A stretch of DNA of 64,000 nt from Flammeovirgaceae bacterium UBA5008 (GCA_002398365.1 DGYK01000063.1:335560-399559), one strand, 5' to 3'. Counted from the first letter of the stretch, positions 27,411-36,780 are shown. Program-made: numbers and translations. Notes: generated from the letters alone by a model not told the origin.

Positions 27411-27586
27411 TAGAAAATTGGTTGGAACGGTAAATGTTTTGGTAAAAGGTAGGCGAATGTATCTGAATTAAAAAAATATTTGTATCATTATCCTTGAAAA
27501 TAGTGGAGTCGAGAGACCACACAAAAAAACAGGGAGAAACTGAAAATCCAGAAGAGTAAGAACCTAACCTAACCAAATTATTAAAA

Positions 27587-27922
27587 ATGGATTCACAAAA
27601 AGTAGACATGTTTATCATGGCAAACGGAAAGTTTTTCGAAAGCCACCATGTAATGCAAATTCGTGATCGTTTACTAGCTGTGGATGATTCAAAATGGGGC
27701 ATGATTCAAACGCTTCAATTCAAAGACCCCACCACTAGTTTGATCGTGTCTTTGTTGGCCGGCTCTTTGGGAATTGATCGATTTATGATCGGAGACACAG
27801 GCCTTGGAATTGGTAAACTAATTACCTGTGGTGGTTTCGGCATTTGGGCGATTATTGATTGGTTCATGATCATGGGGGCTACCCGTGAAAAGAATATCGC
27901 CAAACTGCAGCAATATCTTTAA
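27587..27922 (+). CDS. TM2-domain protein
   Basis: 111 residues. N-terminal cytoplasmic segment of about 45 residues, then a TM2 domain: SLIVSLLAGSLGIDRFMIGD (first helix plus the DRF-type turn) and GLGIGKLITCGGFGIWAII (second helix), ending in a charged tail. First gene of a four-gene set with DUF2752, DUF4870-like and M48 protease genes; spacing to the next is three bases. In Bacteroidota such sets often encode small membrane proteins around a peptidase. Its function is unknown. Confidence 0.88.
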   Translation: MDSQKVDMFIMANGKFFESHHVMQIRDRLLAVDDSKWGMIQTLQFKDPTTSLIVSLLAGSLGIDRFMIGDTGLGIGKLITCGGFGIWAIIDWFMIMGATREKNIAKLQQYL

Positions 27923-27925
27923 GGT

Positions 27926-28336
27926 TTGACTAAAATTCGGTTATACTTATTGTTGTCAATTGCCTGCGTGGCAGGGTATGCATGGATCGGTGTACAACTT
28001 TATCAGGATCGTTTTACCGACACACCTATTAATGCGTGTATAGTAAAACATGTCACAGGTATTCCTTGTCCATCATGTGGTTCAACCCGATCTGTGCTAT
28101 CCATTCTTAAGGGAGATTTTTGGAATGCCGCTTGGTGGAATCCTTTCGGCTTTTTAATTACAATCATTCTATTGGTAGTTCCCGTGTGGTTAACTGTTGA
28201 TTACCGCTCGAATCGCTCTTCTTTGTTTGAATTTTATTTACATGCAGAAGCGTTTCTGCAGCGGAAATACGTGGCAGCTTTTGCCATTTTAATTGTAATT
28301 GCTAATTGGATTTGGAATATTAACAAAGGATTATGA
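27926..28336 (+). CDS. DUF2752 membrane protein (TTG start)
   Basis: 136 residues. The start is TTG at 27926, three bases after the TM2 stop; no in-frame ATG precedes the first membrane helix. The diagnostic DUF2752 motif GIPCPSCGSTRS sits near residue 46, followed by NAAWWNPFGF and two more membrane helices. The CPxCG pair could bind metal or form a disulfide. It overlaps the next gene by four bases (ATGA). Biochemical role unknown. Confidence 0.87.
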   Translation: MTKIRLYLLLSIACVAGYAWIGVQLYQDRFTDTPINACIVKHVTGIPCPSCGSTRSVLSILKGDFWNAAWWNPFGFLITIILLVVPVWLTVDYRSNRSSLFEFYLHAEAFLQRKYVAAFAILIVIANWIWNINKGL

Positions 28337-28758
28337 CTACTCAATTTGAATACGTGCCGGGGGAACACGAAGCTGAAAAAGCATCGAACAGTTATTTGAT
28401 GTCACTCATTGCCGTAATTGCCGGTTTGCCTTTACCCATCATTAATTTGATTGCTACCCTTATTTTCTATCTGGGCAATCGCAACGGAACTTATTTTGTT
28501 CGCTGGCATTGCACTCAAGCATTGCTTTCACAGTTTTCATTGCTCTTCATGAATAGTTTTGGCTTTTGGTGGACCGTATCTATTGTGTTTGGAGATGAAA
28601 CCGTTTCGAATCCATACATCGCATACATGATGACCGTATTTTTATTTAATGTGGTTGAATTTATCGCCACGATTTACACCGCCATCGCTACACGCAAAGG
28701 GCAACATGTTTCGTGGTGGTTGTATGGCGATTTAACAAACCTTATTTGTAAACCTTGA
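28333..28758 (+). CDS. DUF4870-like membrane protein
   Basis: 141 residues with three to four membrane helices (about 22-47, 62-82, 93-120). The segment YFVRWHCTQALLSQF after the first helical hairpin matches the region FHxxQALL of DUF4870. It starts within the last four bases of the DUF2752 gene (translational coupling) and ends three bases before the M48 gene. Function unknown; the operon context suggests it works with the protease. Confidence 0.78.
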   Translation: MTTQFEYVPGEHEAEKASNSYLMSLIAVIAGLPLPIINLIATLIFYLGNRNGTYFVRWHCTQALLSQFSLLFMNSFGFWWTVSIVFGDETVSNPYIAYMMTVFLFNVVEFIATIYTAIATRKGQHVSWWLYGDLTNLICKP

Positions 28759-28761
28759 TTT

Positions 28762-29559
28762 ATGAATCGAATTATCATTCAGGCAGTAGCCATCATTGCC
28801 ATTTTCTTTGGTCTTTATTGGGGACTTTCTCAAATAGATTGGATGACCCTTTTCGAGGTGAAGAAAATGACCGATACAACAGAAGAGAAATTAGGCGATC
28901 TGTTTTGGGAATTATACAGCAAAGAAAATACAGAGATCAACGGCCGAAACGCAAAAGCGCCTCTGGACAGTCTGCTTGAAAAAATTTGTAAGGCCAACTA
29001 TATCGACCGAAAGTCGATTCAATTGCACATTGTAAAAAATGATCAGATCAATGCGTTCGCTTTGCCGAATGGGCATCTGGTTGTCAACAGCGCGCTGATC
29101 ATCGATTCAGAAAACGAATCCGAGTTGTGTGGTGTATTAGGTCACGAAGTCGCACATATTCAGCTAAGCCATGTCATGAAAAAGCTCGTCAAAGAAATTG
29201 GGCTTTCCGTATTGATATCCATGACAGCCGGAGGTGGAGGCGAAACTGTGAAAGAAGCCGTAAAAATGCTCTCGTCATCCGCTTACGATCGCACATTGGA
29301 AAAAGAAGCCGATCTGAAATCTGTGGAATATTTGACCGCTGCCAATATTAACCCGGAGCCCTTCGCAGACTTTTTGTATCGAATGGGCGATGGAGAAGCA
29401 TCGTCTATTAAATACTTATCCTGGATGAGTACCCATCCGGATTCAAAAGAAAGAGCCGCATACATTGTTGAATCGATTGATAAAGAGAAAAAAGATTACA
29501 AACCGGTTTTGGCAAAATCAACCTGGGAAAAATTGAAGAAATACCTCGAAGAGGAATAA
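28762..29559 (+). CDS. membrane-anchored M48 metalloprotease
   Basis: 265 residues with an N-terminal membrane helix (about 4-22). The M48 core has the zinc motif HEVAH at 128-132 and the third ligand Glu182 in LEKEADLKSVEYL, plus NGHLVVNSALI and STHPDSKERA, all typical of single-domain BepA/LoiP-like members. Expected to cleave misfolded or small proteins in the periplasm. Last gene of the 27587-29559 set, ending immediately before the convergent lipid kinase. Confidence 0.92.
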   Translation: MNRIIIQAVAIIAIFFGLYWGLSQIDWMTLFEVKKMTDTTEEKLGDLFWELYSKENTEINGRNAKAPLDSLLEKICKANYIDRKSIQLHIVKNDQINAFALPNGHLVVNSALIIDSENESELCGVLGHEVAHIQLSHVMKKLVKEIGLSVLISMTAGGGGETVKEAVKMLSSSAYDRTLEKEADLKSVEYLTAANINPEPFADFLYRMGDGEASSIKYLSWMSTHPDSKERAAYIVESIDKEKKDYKPVLAKSTWEKLKKYLEEE

Positions 29560-30459
29560 TCAGCGATAAATTTCTATACGCTTTGGAAGTACTTTTACCT
29601 GCGCGGGAAGATATCCTTGTATTTCTCCATCTGCTTCAATCGCCAGATTTTGAGACGAAGTGAATTCAAATGACGCACTTTGGTTATATTGAATTTTAGA
29701 GTCATTTATTTTTTTCTTTCCCTTCAATTGCTGTAAGTAGATTAGAAATTTTAGAAGCGGCACATCACTGGCTAAAAACGTATCAAAAATTCCATCATCA
29801 GATTTTGATTGCGGAGCGATGTAGATGCGATTGCCGAAAGATTGTCCGTTGGCCATCGCCCATACTCGGGCTTTTCCATGCCAACTCCATGTATCCGATT
29901 TAATGCTCAGGTCTGTTGGGCGATGTGTAAAAAACGTATGAAGGATGGCGGTTAGATAACGTAAGTCACTTTCTAACCATCGCGGAAGCTTTTCCATTTG
30001 CAATACGGTGGCAGGCCCCATGCCTACGCTGGCAACATTTATAAAATATTTTTGCCACTGGGCTCCCGATGAGTCGCTACAGATTATTTTACCCACATCC
30101 GTTGCAATGGGCGCATTCTTATCTAATAAAGAAATTAGTTGATGTACATCTACTTTCAACCCACAAGAACCCGCAAAATCATTTCCTGATCCAAGTGGAA
30201 GAATCGCCAGACTGGGCAAACCTAGTGAATTACTGGCAAGCATACCATTGATCACTTGATTGAGCGTGCCATCGCCACCGGCCGAAAGAATGCAATCAAA
30301 ATTTTGTTGAGTGGCTTCTTGTGCCAACTTTATTGCGTGACCTGAAAATTGTGTTTTCTGTATGGTGCAATCATGCTTAGCTAGCAATACAGGTAAAATC
30401 TCACGATAGAATTTCGCCTTCTTACGGGAAACTCCATTGAGAATGATGCAAACTTTCAC
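29560..30459 (-). CDS. diacylglycerol kinase / YegS-type lipid kinase
   Basis: 299 residues from a GTG at 30459. The nucleotide-binding signature SAGGDGTLNQVI lies at 59-70, followed by LPLGSGNDFAG and the C-terminal SDDGIFDTFL and AIEADGE motifs. The family phosphorylates diacylglycerol or related lipids using ATP at the membrane face. It lies nine bases downstream of the TPR gene on the same strand, likely in one operon. Confidence 0.92.
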   Translation of the reverse strand: MKVCIILNGVSRKKAKFYREILPVLLAKHDCTIQKTQFSGHAIKLAQEATQQNFDCILSAGGDGTLNQVINGMLASNSLGLPSLAILPLGSGNDFAGSCGLKVDVHQLISLLDKNAPIATDVGKIICSDSSGAQWQKYFINVASVGMGPATVLQMEKLPRWLESDLRYLTAILHTFFTHRPTDLSIKSDTWSWHGKARVWAMANGQSFGNRIYIAPQSKSDDGIFDTFLASDVPLLKFLIYLQQLKGKKKINDSKIQYNQSASFEFTSSQNLAIEADGEIQGYLPAQVKVLPKRIEIYR

Positions 30460-30468
30460 GCGAGAAAA

Positions 30469-31581
30469 TTACTTGCAGCTTTTCTTGATAGCGGCCTTCG
30501 CTTCTGGGGACCCCAACTCATCTGCACGTTTCAAATCGAGGCATCCATCGTAGTTGTTGTTCATCGTCAACTTTACCAACGCGCGCTGATAAAATGTTTC
30601 CGCATCCGTTGGATAGAGCTCGATTGAAGCTGTGTAGTCATCAATTGCTCCAAGATAATCTTCTTTGGCCGTTTTGCTGAGGGCACGGTTATCAAAATAC
30701 GTGGGGTTGGTATTATCTAATTCAATGGCCTTGGTGTAGTCGGCAATCGCACCGTCATAATCCTGCAGTGTATGTTTCAACACACCGCGCAGATTGAATG
30801 TTTCAGAATCTTCGGTGTCCAACTCCAATGACTTATTATAATCCTCCAGCGCGCCTTTCAAATCTTCCTTGGCGCTTTTGGATAGCGCGCGGTTTTCGTA
30901 CTTCAACGGATCTTTCGGGTCGAGCCGGATCGCTTCGTTGTAGTCGGCAATGGCTTTGTCAAATTCGCTGATGTTATAGTACGCTACCCCGCGGTAGTTG
31001 TAGAGGTTCGCATCGGTTTTGTCGTATTCAATCGCTTTGGAATAATCGTCTATCGCACTCACAAATTCTCCGAGCTCAGATTTTACCACACCCCGATGAT
31101 AATACTTATCGTCATTGGGTTGTCCCAATTCCAATGCTTTCGAAAAATCAAAATATGCACTTTGAAAATCTTCGATGTTGTATTTGGCGAGACCGCGGTT
31201 GGTGTATGCCTCTTCGTAGTTGGGTCGAAAGCGAATGGCTTTGTCTAAATCGGCAATAGCACCTTCATCATCGCCTAAATAAATTTTAGCTTCTCCCCTG
31301 AAATTGAGGGCTTCGGCCCACGTAGAGTCAATCTCTAAGGCAAAGTTAAAATCGCCAATAGCTCCGTAATAATCTTGTAATCCGATACGCGCACGTCCGC
31401 GTAGCGTAAAGGCATTTCTGTCTTTGGGATTGGTGCCGATAAATTTGGTGAGGTCCGCTTTGGCCTCCACGTAATTCCGCGCAGCTATTTTTCGCTTGGC
31501 GGCATCCAACACCTGATCAGCCGGTTGGGCGAGTAACCCAATTGGCAAGAGTAACAGTAAAAAGAATTTCTTCATTCTCAT
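30469..31581 (-). CDS. secreted TPR-repeat protein
   Basis: 370 residues, signal peptide (LLLLLPIGLLAQ) and about ten tandem TPR units of 34 residues covering residues 25-350, for example YYNISEFDKAIADYNEAIRL. Units alternate in a near-duplicate pattern (ENRALSKSAKEDLKGALEDY and DNRALSKTAKEDYLGAIDDY), pointing to recent internal duplication. A Cys-containing cap ends the protein. TPR arrays of this type bind peptides or proteins in the periplasm. A second start two codons in (31575) is equally possible. Confidence 0.9.
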   Translation of the reverse strand: MRMKKFFLLLLLPIGLLAQPADQVLDAAKRKIAARNYVEAKADLTKFIGTNPKDRNAFTLRGRARIGLQDYYGAIGDFNFALEIDSTWAEALNFRGEAKIYLGDDEGAIADLDKAIRFRPNYEEAYTNRGLAKYNIEDFQSAYFDFSKALELGQPNDDKYYHRGVVKSELGEFVSAIDDYSKAIEYDKTDANLYNYRGVAYYNISEFDKAIADYNEAIRLDPKDPLKYENRALSKSAKEDLKGALEDYNKSLELDTEDSETFNLRGVLKHTLQDYDGAIADYTKAIELDNTNPTYFDNRALSKTAKEDYLGAIDDYTASIELYPTDAETFYQRALVKLTMNNNYDGCLDLKRADELGSPEAKAAIKKSCK

Positions 31582-31629
31582 TCAAATCAAAGTAAGCAAG
31601 TTACTAAGATTTGACGGAATCAAAAGCGA

Positions 31630-31878
31630 CTAAATGCGCACACGGTAGCCACGGTGTAGACGAAAGCGCACTTTGGATTTCGTAACCCATAGATATTTTT
31701 GATGGCGATTACTCCACTTCCAATATCCTTGCGTAGATGCAATGGTTGTGTTTGGCACCGGAGCCAACAACACGGTGGAGCGATTAATAAAAACCCGCTG
31801 TGCACGTGCTGAGTTTGAAACAAACATCAGTGTTATAACTATCACAGCAAAAATGGAAAACGATACTAGCTTCTTCAT
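31630..31878 (-). CDS. small secreted Trp/Tyr/Arg-rich protein
   Basis: 82 residues: signal peptide (cleavage near SARAQ), then a basic mature chain with QGYWKWSNRHQKYLWVTK, which resembles the YXWVPG-type repeats of small secreted proteins, and an Arg-rich end. Positive charge and aromatic pairs suggest binding to polyanions or the cell envelope. It lies 48 bases upstream of the TPR gene on the same strand. Function unknown. Confidence 0.65.
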   Translation of the reverse strand: MKKLVSFSIFAVIVITLMFVSNSARAQRVFINRSTVLLAPVPNTTIASTQGYWKWSNRHQKYLWVTKSKVRFRLHRGYRVRI

Positions 31879-32027
31879 ACCTCAAACGTTTAAATGTTAA
31901 TCTATCTCAGAGCATCTGTTTTATGTTACTTGGATTGTTGTGATTGTGAGAGGTTTAATGACCGTTCACATATATTTTGAATCTCTGTCTACACAAAAGC
32001 GTATTTTAGAGAAACATTTAACTGATT

Positions 32028-33134
32028 ATGCGAAAAATTTTATTGGCTGTCTGTTGTTTATCGGCATCATCCGTGTGCGCACAAGAAAAGCCACTGGACA
32101 TGAAGATGGATTTCGAAGAATACAATCCTCCATCTTCCTTAAAGGTTGAAGAGCATCGCATTACGAAAGCGAAATTCCCGTTTATCGACATCCACAATCA
32201 CCAAGGCAATATGAACACGGCTGACCTGAGTGGGCTGATTAAAGAAATGGATAAGCTCAACATGGGTGTGATGGTGAACTTGAGCGGCCGTGGTTTTCGC
32301 GGTAGTGGCGACCATCTGGAAAAATCGATAGACAATATCAAAAAACAGTTTCCCAATCGCTTTGTACTTTTTACGAATGTAGATTTTGGTGCAATCGATG
32401 ATCCGGACTGGACAGCACGCACAGTAAAACAATTAGAAGATGACGTGAAGCGCGGTGCGAAGGGATTAAAGATTTACAAAAGCTTGGGCATGTTCAACAA
32501 AGATTCGAAAGGCAACCGCATTCATATCGATGATCCGCGCATTGATCCAGTGTGGGCCAAGTGTGGTCAGTTGGGTATTCCGGTTTTGATTCATGCGGCA
32601 GATCCAAAACAATTTTGGGAGCCGATCGACAAAAACAATGAGCGCTGGCTGGAGCTTAAATTACATCCTGGCCGCAGGCACGACACCGACACCGTAAAGT
32701 GGGAAACGATTATTGCCGAGCAGCATAGCATTTTCAAAAAACATCCCAAGACAAAATTCATCAACGCCCACCTCGGTTGGTTTGGTAGTGATTTGAAAAA
32801 ACTCAGTCAGTTGATGGAAACATACCCTAACATGTACACTGAAATTGGCGCTGTGATTGCCGAATTGGGTCGACAGCCACGCGCAGCAAAAGCATTTTTA
32901 ACGAAATATCAAGATCGCGTGCTGTTTGGTAAAGACAGCTGGGTGCCGGAAGAGTACGAAACCTACTTTAGAGTATTGGAAACAGAAGACGAATATTTTC
33001 CCTATCACAAAAGATACCATGCATTCTGGCGCATGTACGGCATCGGTCTTCCGGACGAAATTTTGAAAAAAATCTATTATAAAAATGCGTTGAACCTGCT
33101 GCCGAATCTGGATAAGAGTGGGTTTCCTAAATAA
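32028..33134 (+). CDS. secreted amidohydrolase-family (Amidohydro_2) protein
   Basis: 368 residues with a signal peptide (SASSVCAQ). The first metal motif IDIHNHQG (near residue 55), a barrel Lys in KGLKIYKSLG, His in VLIHAADP, NAHLGW and the final Asp in LFGKDSWVP are those of the Amidohydro_2 group, which includes decarboxylases and lactone hydrolases. Exported members are common in Bacteroidota. The substrate cannot be read from context. It is followed by a strong terminator. Confidence 0.88.
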   Translation: MRKILLAVCCLSASSVCAQEKPLDMKMDFEEYNPPSSLKVEEHRITKAKFPFIDIHNHQGNMNTADLSGLIKEMDKLNMGVMVNLSGRGFRGSGDHLEKSIDNIKKQFPNRFVLFTNVDFGAIDDPDWTARTVKQLEDDVKRGAKGLKIYKSLGMFNKDSKGNRIHIDDPRIDPVWAKCGQLGIPVLIHAADPKQFWEPIDKNNERWLELKLHPGRRHDTDTVKWETIIAEQHSIFKKHPKTKFINAHLGWFGSDLKKLSQLMETYPNMYTEIGAVIAELGRQPRAAKAFLTKYQDRVLFGKDSWVPEEYETYFRVLETEDEYFPYHKRYHAFWRMYGIGLPDEILKKIYYKNALNLLPNLDKSGFPK

Positions 33135-33140
33135 AACTAA

Positions 33141-33172
33141 AAAGCCCCGAAAATTCGGGGCTTTTGTTTTTT
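33141..33172. terminator. bidirectional rho-independent terminator
   Basis: Stem AAGCCCCGAA / TTCGGGGCTT (33142-33163) with a 2-base loop and T-runs on both strands. It ends the amidohydrolase transcript and can also serve the tRNA-Leu transcript on the minus strand. Confidence 0.9.
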
Positions 33173-33180
33173 AAGAGATG

Positions 33181-33266
33181 TACCCAGGACGGGACTTGAA
33201 CCCGTACAACCTTTAAGGGTCACAGGATTTTAAGTCCTGCGTGTCTACCAATTCCACCACCCGGGC
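33181..33266 (-). tRNA. tRNA-Leu (TAA)
   Basis: 86 bases, class II tRNA. The seven-base acceptor stem GCCCGGG pairs with CCTGGGT. Anticodon arm CAGGA-CTTAAAA-TCCTG gives anticodon TAA. A long variable arm and the TTCAAGT T-loop are visible. CCA is not encoded. Confidence 0.97.
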
Positions 33267-33303
33267 AGGGCTACCTTTAGTATTGCTACCAAAGATCCAG
33301 AAT

Positions 33304-33335
33304 AAAAATGCCGCAGTTGAATGCGGCATTTTTTT
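33304..33335. terminator. hairpin with T-run between the two tRNA genes
   Basis: Stem AAAAATGCCGCA / TGCGGCATTTTT with a 6-base loop (33304-33333). Read on the minus strand it follows tRNA-Gly by one base and has a T-run, so it should end that transcript. Confidence 0.85.
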
Positions 33336-33409
<74 letters not shown>

Positions 33410-33500
33410 TTTTATCAACCGAAGCAAAGGCTCAGGTCAATTTTCCCATAGCTTTTGGCTTTGGGACTGCAAATTTAAGCCTGAATACTAAATTTCCAAA

Positions 33501-34064
33501 TCAGGGGGCGTCTGTTGGGTGTTTTCTTTCGCGTGGAGCCTCAAACTTTTTCTGGTTAAAGCTGTCCGATTGCCCTTTTGGGATGGATAATGACTTAAAC
33601 TGATCGTTTTTCAGCAGTTTGGCCTGATATACAATCTGACCCACATGATACGGGTAATGGGCTAATTGCCTTTGGATCGCCTCCAATACCGTTTGCCCTT
33701 CGTTGCGGATGTAGATCACTTTGCTCAGATCAGCAGGAGTCAAATTATGCAGCGAACCCAAAACACATTTCCAGCCCGCATCCCAGGCTTGCATCATCTC
33801 TGCTTTTGAGGAGTAGCTTACTTCAAATTCGGCCTCACGGTTTCTCCAACTTTTCTCGCCATCGGTAGTAAGAAAATCCGTAAAGCGCGACAACATATTA
33901 CCGCTCAGGTGATGTACGATCAACGCAATGCTATTACTTGCCTGATTGGGTTGATAAAGCACTTCTTCATCTGTTAATTGATCCATTGCTTTTTCGCCCA
34001 ACTGTTTGTAGTAGCTTAAAAACTTGATAGCGCTTGTCAGAAAGTTTTCTTCAATGGTATTCAT
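33501..34064 (-). CDS. DinB superfamily protein (DUF1572)
   Basis: 187 residues matching the DUF1572 branch of DinB: the start AIKFLSYYKQLGEKAMDQL, NSIALIVHHLSGNMLSRF with the first His pair, DAGWKCVLGSL, and RQLAHYPYHVGQIVYQAK with the remaining His residues. A His-coordinated metal and thiol-dependent transferase activity are inferred from the family. It is the third DinB-type gene in the window, after 9973 and 26892. Confidence 0.88.
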   Translation of the reverse strand: MNTIEENFLTSAIKFLSYYKQLGEKAMDQLTDEEVLYQPNQASNSIALIVHHLSGNMLSRFTDFLTTDGEKSWRNREAEFEVSYSSKAEMMQAWDAGWKCVLGSLHNLTPADLSKVIYIRNEGQTVLEAIQRQLAHYPYHVGQIVYQAKLLKNDQFKSLSIPKGQSDSFNQKKFEAPRERKHPTDAP

Positions 34065-34168
34065 CTTTGTTTTAACTTTTTATCGGAATTGGTTTTCGAT
34101 AACTTTAACGTACGATAATTAAACTTAGGTCATCATAATCAGTCTTACCAAAAAACAACCCCTCTTAT

Positions 34169-34714
34169 ATGAAAAAATTATTGATCATTTTGCTCACGGC
34201 CTGTATTGCTACTTCTTCATTTGCTCAAGGCGGAAAACGTAGAAATGCGTTGAAGGCCGGTAATCTTCAACAAGTTGACGCTTCACAAGTGCCCGATGCA
34301 GTAAAAAATGGCTTGAAAACTTCGGCTACCGAAGTGAAATGGGAGAAGCATGAAGCAAAAGGTAAAGCCGGTAAAACGCACGTGCGTTATGTGGCCGTTT
34401 ATACACAGGATGGTGTGCGTGTGCGCTCTCGCTTTAAGGAAGATGGTACCGCCATGAGCTCTTCGAAATATATGGGCGGACAAAAACTTCCAGCTAACAT
34501 TCAAACTGCGGCCACTACGAAAAATCCAGGAGCTAAATTAGTCGGTGGCGAAGAGTTAACCACCAAAAGCGGACAAGTGATTTATCGGGTGCGACTTCGC
34601 AACGGTGGTTCAAAAATTACAACCGTATTCGATGCGAACGGAAACGAAATTACCCGCGATAAAATGACCGAAGAACACAAAGAAGGCGAAGAAGAAGAAG
34701 GTGATGGTAATTAA
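34169..34714 (+). CDS. secreted PepSY-like protein
   Basis: 181 residues: signal peptide (CIATSSFAQ), then two PepSY-like repeats (VPDAVKNGLKTSATEVKWEK... VRYVAVYTQDG and LPANIQTAATTKNPG... VIYRVRLRNGG), each a helix followed by strands. The tail is acidic (EEHKEGEEEEGDG). PepSY-like proteins inhibit proteases or bind ligands in the envelope; a precise role is unknown. A strong terminator follows. Confidence 0.8.
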   Translation: MKKLLIILLTACIATSSFAQGGKRRNALKAGNLQQVDASQVPDAVKNGLKTSATEVKWEKHEAKGKAGKTHVRYVAVYTQDGVRVRSRFKEDGTAMSSSKYMGGQKLPANIQTAATTKNPGAKLVGGEELTTKSGQVIYRVRLRNGGSKITTVFDANGNEITRDKMTEEHKEGEEEEGDGN

Positions 34715-34730
34715 TCGGTAGTTGAAAAAT

Positions 34731-34763
34731 AAAAAAGGCCTGACTAATCATCAGGCCTTTTTT
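34731..34763. terminator. bidirectional rho-independent terminator
   Basis: 13-base perfect stem AAAAAAGGCCTGA / TCAGGCCTTTTTT with a 7-base loop. It sits between the convergent ends at 34714 and 34784 and has T-runs in both directions. Confidence 0.93.
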
Positions 34764-34783
34764 CATTTCTGCCGCGCTTCGAT

Positions 34784-36145
34784 CTATTTCGCGTAATGTT
34801 TGTAAAAAGCAACAATGGTTTCGATACCAATCAAAAAGTTCTTAATGCCATAATGCTCATTGGGTGAATGAATGGCATCGCTATCAAGGCCAAATCCCAT
34901 CAACACAGTATCAAGGCCCAATTCTTTCTTGAACAACGAGACGATCGGAATGCTTCCGCCATCGCGAGTAGGAATAGGAGACTTACCCCACACTTCCTCG
35001 AAGGCACTGCTGGCTGCTTTAAATGCTTTTGAATCGGTGGGCGTTACCGCAGGCTCGCCTCCATGGTGGGCAGTCACTTTTACTTTCACCGACTTCGGTG
35101 CGATGGATTGAAAATGTTTGGTAAACAATTCGGTTATCTCTGCGCTGTTTTGATTGGGTACCAGTCGCATGGAAATTTTGGCGGAAGCCTTGGAAGGTAA
35201 AACTGTTTTTGCTCCTTCGCCTGTATAGCCACCCCAGATTCCATTCACATCTAACGTAGGGCGAATGCCGGTGCGCTCCAATGTGGTGTAGCCCTCCTCT
35301 CCTTTTATATCATGGATATCCAATTCTGATTTATAGGTTGCTAAATCAAATGGCGCTTTGTTTAATTGTGTTCTTTCTTCTTTCGTGAGCTCTGCTACTT
35401 TATCATAAAATCCGGGAATAGTGACACGACCTTTTTCATCATGCAATGAAGCGATCATCTGACTGAGCGTGTTAATCGGATTGGCAACAGCTCCGCCATA
35501 CACTCCGGAATGTAAGTCGCGGTTTGGTCCGGTCACTTCTACTTCCATGTAACTCAATCCGCGCAAGCCAACAGTGATTGAAGGAGTATCTAACGAAATC
35601 AATGACGTGTCGGAAATGAGAATCACATCTGCCTCCAGCTTGGCTTTATTTTCTTTCACAAAATTGCCGAGGTTATCGGAGCCTACTTCTTCTTCACCTT
35701 CAATCATGAACTTGACATTGCAGCAGAGCTGATTCAGCTTCATCATCGCCTCAAACGCTTTGATGTGCATGTAGAATTGCCCTTTATCATCACAAGAGCC
35801 ACGTGCATAAATTTTTCCGTCTTTCACCACAGGCTCAAATGCAGGCGAATCCCACAGATTCAATGGATCGGCAGGTTGCACATCGTAATGTCCGTAAACC
35901 AAAACGGTTGGTTTTGTTTTATCGATGATCTTTTCACCAAAAACAATGGGATGTCCTTTTGTTTCACATAATTCAACGCGATCCGCACCGGCATCTTTTA
36001 ATTTTTGCACCACATATTCTGCGGCTTTGCGCACATCTTGTTTGTGTTTGCTATCGGCACTTACCGATGGGATACGCAACAAATCGAATAATTCTGAAAG
36101 AAAGCGATCTTGGTGAGTTTGAATGTATTGGAGAACTGAACTCAT
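34784..36145 (-). CDS. M20 family dipeptidase
   Basis: 453 residues, no signal peptide, so probably cytoplasmic. Metal motifs VYGHYDVQP near residue 85, GSCDDKGQ near 115, and the catalytic IEGEEEVGS near 150. The dimerisation domain starts with GLRGLSYMEVEVTG and the C-terminal catalytic part has RDGGSIPIV and DAIHSPNEHYGI. This is the carnosine dipeptidase (CNDP) type of M20, acting on dipeptides with two metals. It is monocistronic, ending at the shared terminator. Confidence 0.94.
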   Translation of the reverse strand: MSSVLQYIQTHQDRFLSELFDLLRIPSVSADSKHKQDVRKAAEYVVQKLKDAGADRVELCETKGHPIVFGEKIIDKTKPTVLVYGHYDVQPADPLNLWDSPAFEPVVKDGKIYARGSCDDKGQFYMHIKAFEAMMKLNQLCCNVKFMIEGEEEVGSDNLGNFVKENKAKLEADVILISDTSLISLDTPSITVGLRGLSYMEVEVTGPNRDLHSGVYGGAVANPINTLSQMIASLHDEKGRVTIPGFYDKVAELTKEERTQLNKAPFDLATYKSELDIHDIKGEEGYTTLERTGIRPTLDVNGIWGGYTGEGAKTVLPSKASAKISMRLVPNQNSAEITELFTKHFQSIAPKSVKVKVTAHHGGEPAVTPTDSKAFKAASSAFEEVWGKSPIPTRDGGSIPIVSLFKKELGLDTVLMGFGLDSDAIHSPNEHYGIKNFLIGIETIVAFYKHYAK

Positions 36146-36213
36146 TTTTACTTTGATTTAATCGAGTATGCAAACTTACAATGATTACAGTGATTAAAAC
36201 ACCAATATTTTGT

Positions 36214-36221
36214 TAGATTTG
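36214..36221 (+). promoter_or_regulatory. -7 promoter element for the 36247 gene
   Basis: TAGATTTG, an exact match to TAnnTTTG, 25 bases before the ATG. No TTTG is visible at -33. Confidence 0.5.
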
Positions 36222-36246
36222 CGCTTTAACTAACCCCAATAAAAAA

Positions 36247-36759
36247 ATGAAAAAGTTAATTTTCTCCCTATCATTTGTTGTATTATCGATTGGTGCTGCA
36301 TTCTCTCAAGATGGCAAGTTTTCTGGAGGCTTGGAGCTTGCGCTGCCACTTGGCTCCGCTGCAGATGCAGTTGGTTTAGGATTTGGACTTACTGCTCGAT
36401 ACGAAGCTCCCATTCAAGATAAATTGAATTGGATGGCAACAGCAGGCTTTATCACTTTTGGCGGTAAGGATTATAAATTCTATAACCCATTTACTCAAAC
36501 TTTTGAAACTTTAAGCTCCGGTTCATCAACTCTTATTCCAATTCAGGGAGGCGTAAAATATTTCTTTCAAGAGAGTGACAATGGTTTCTACGGAAGCGGT
36601 GAGCTTGGACTGTTCATTGGTACTGGCACAGGAAGTAGTTCTAAATTCGGTTTTTCTCCAGGTATTGGTTATCGCACTGGAAATCTTGATTTCAGCGCAA
36701 GATTCAATATAATCGATACTTTCAATAATTTAGGTGTAAGAGCTGCTTACATTTTTTAA
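36247..36759 (+). CDS. small outer-membrane beta-barrel protein
   Basis: 170 residues with a signal peptide (LSIGAAFSQ) followed by about eight alternating beta strands, for example FSGGLELALPLGSAAD and GLGFGLTARYEAPI, ending in a terminal aromatic strand GVRAAYIF. The size fits the OmpA/OmpX-like eight-strand barrel family (outer membrane protein beta-barrel domain). Function unknown. It is monocistronic, with its own promoter and terminator. Confidence 0.82.
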   Translation: MKKLIFSLSFVVLSIGAAFSQDGKFSGGLELALPLGSAADAVGLGFGLTARYEAPIQDKLNWMATAGFITFGGKDYKFYNPFTQTFETLSSGSSTLIPIQGGVKYFFQESDNGFYGSGELGLFIGTGTGSSSKFGFSPGIGYRTGNLDFSARFNIIDTFNNLGVRAAYIF

Positions 36760-36780
36760 ACTCACTTTTAGTTATCTCAA

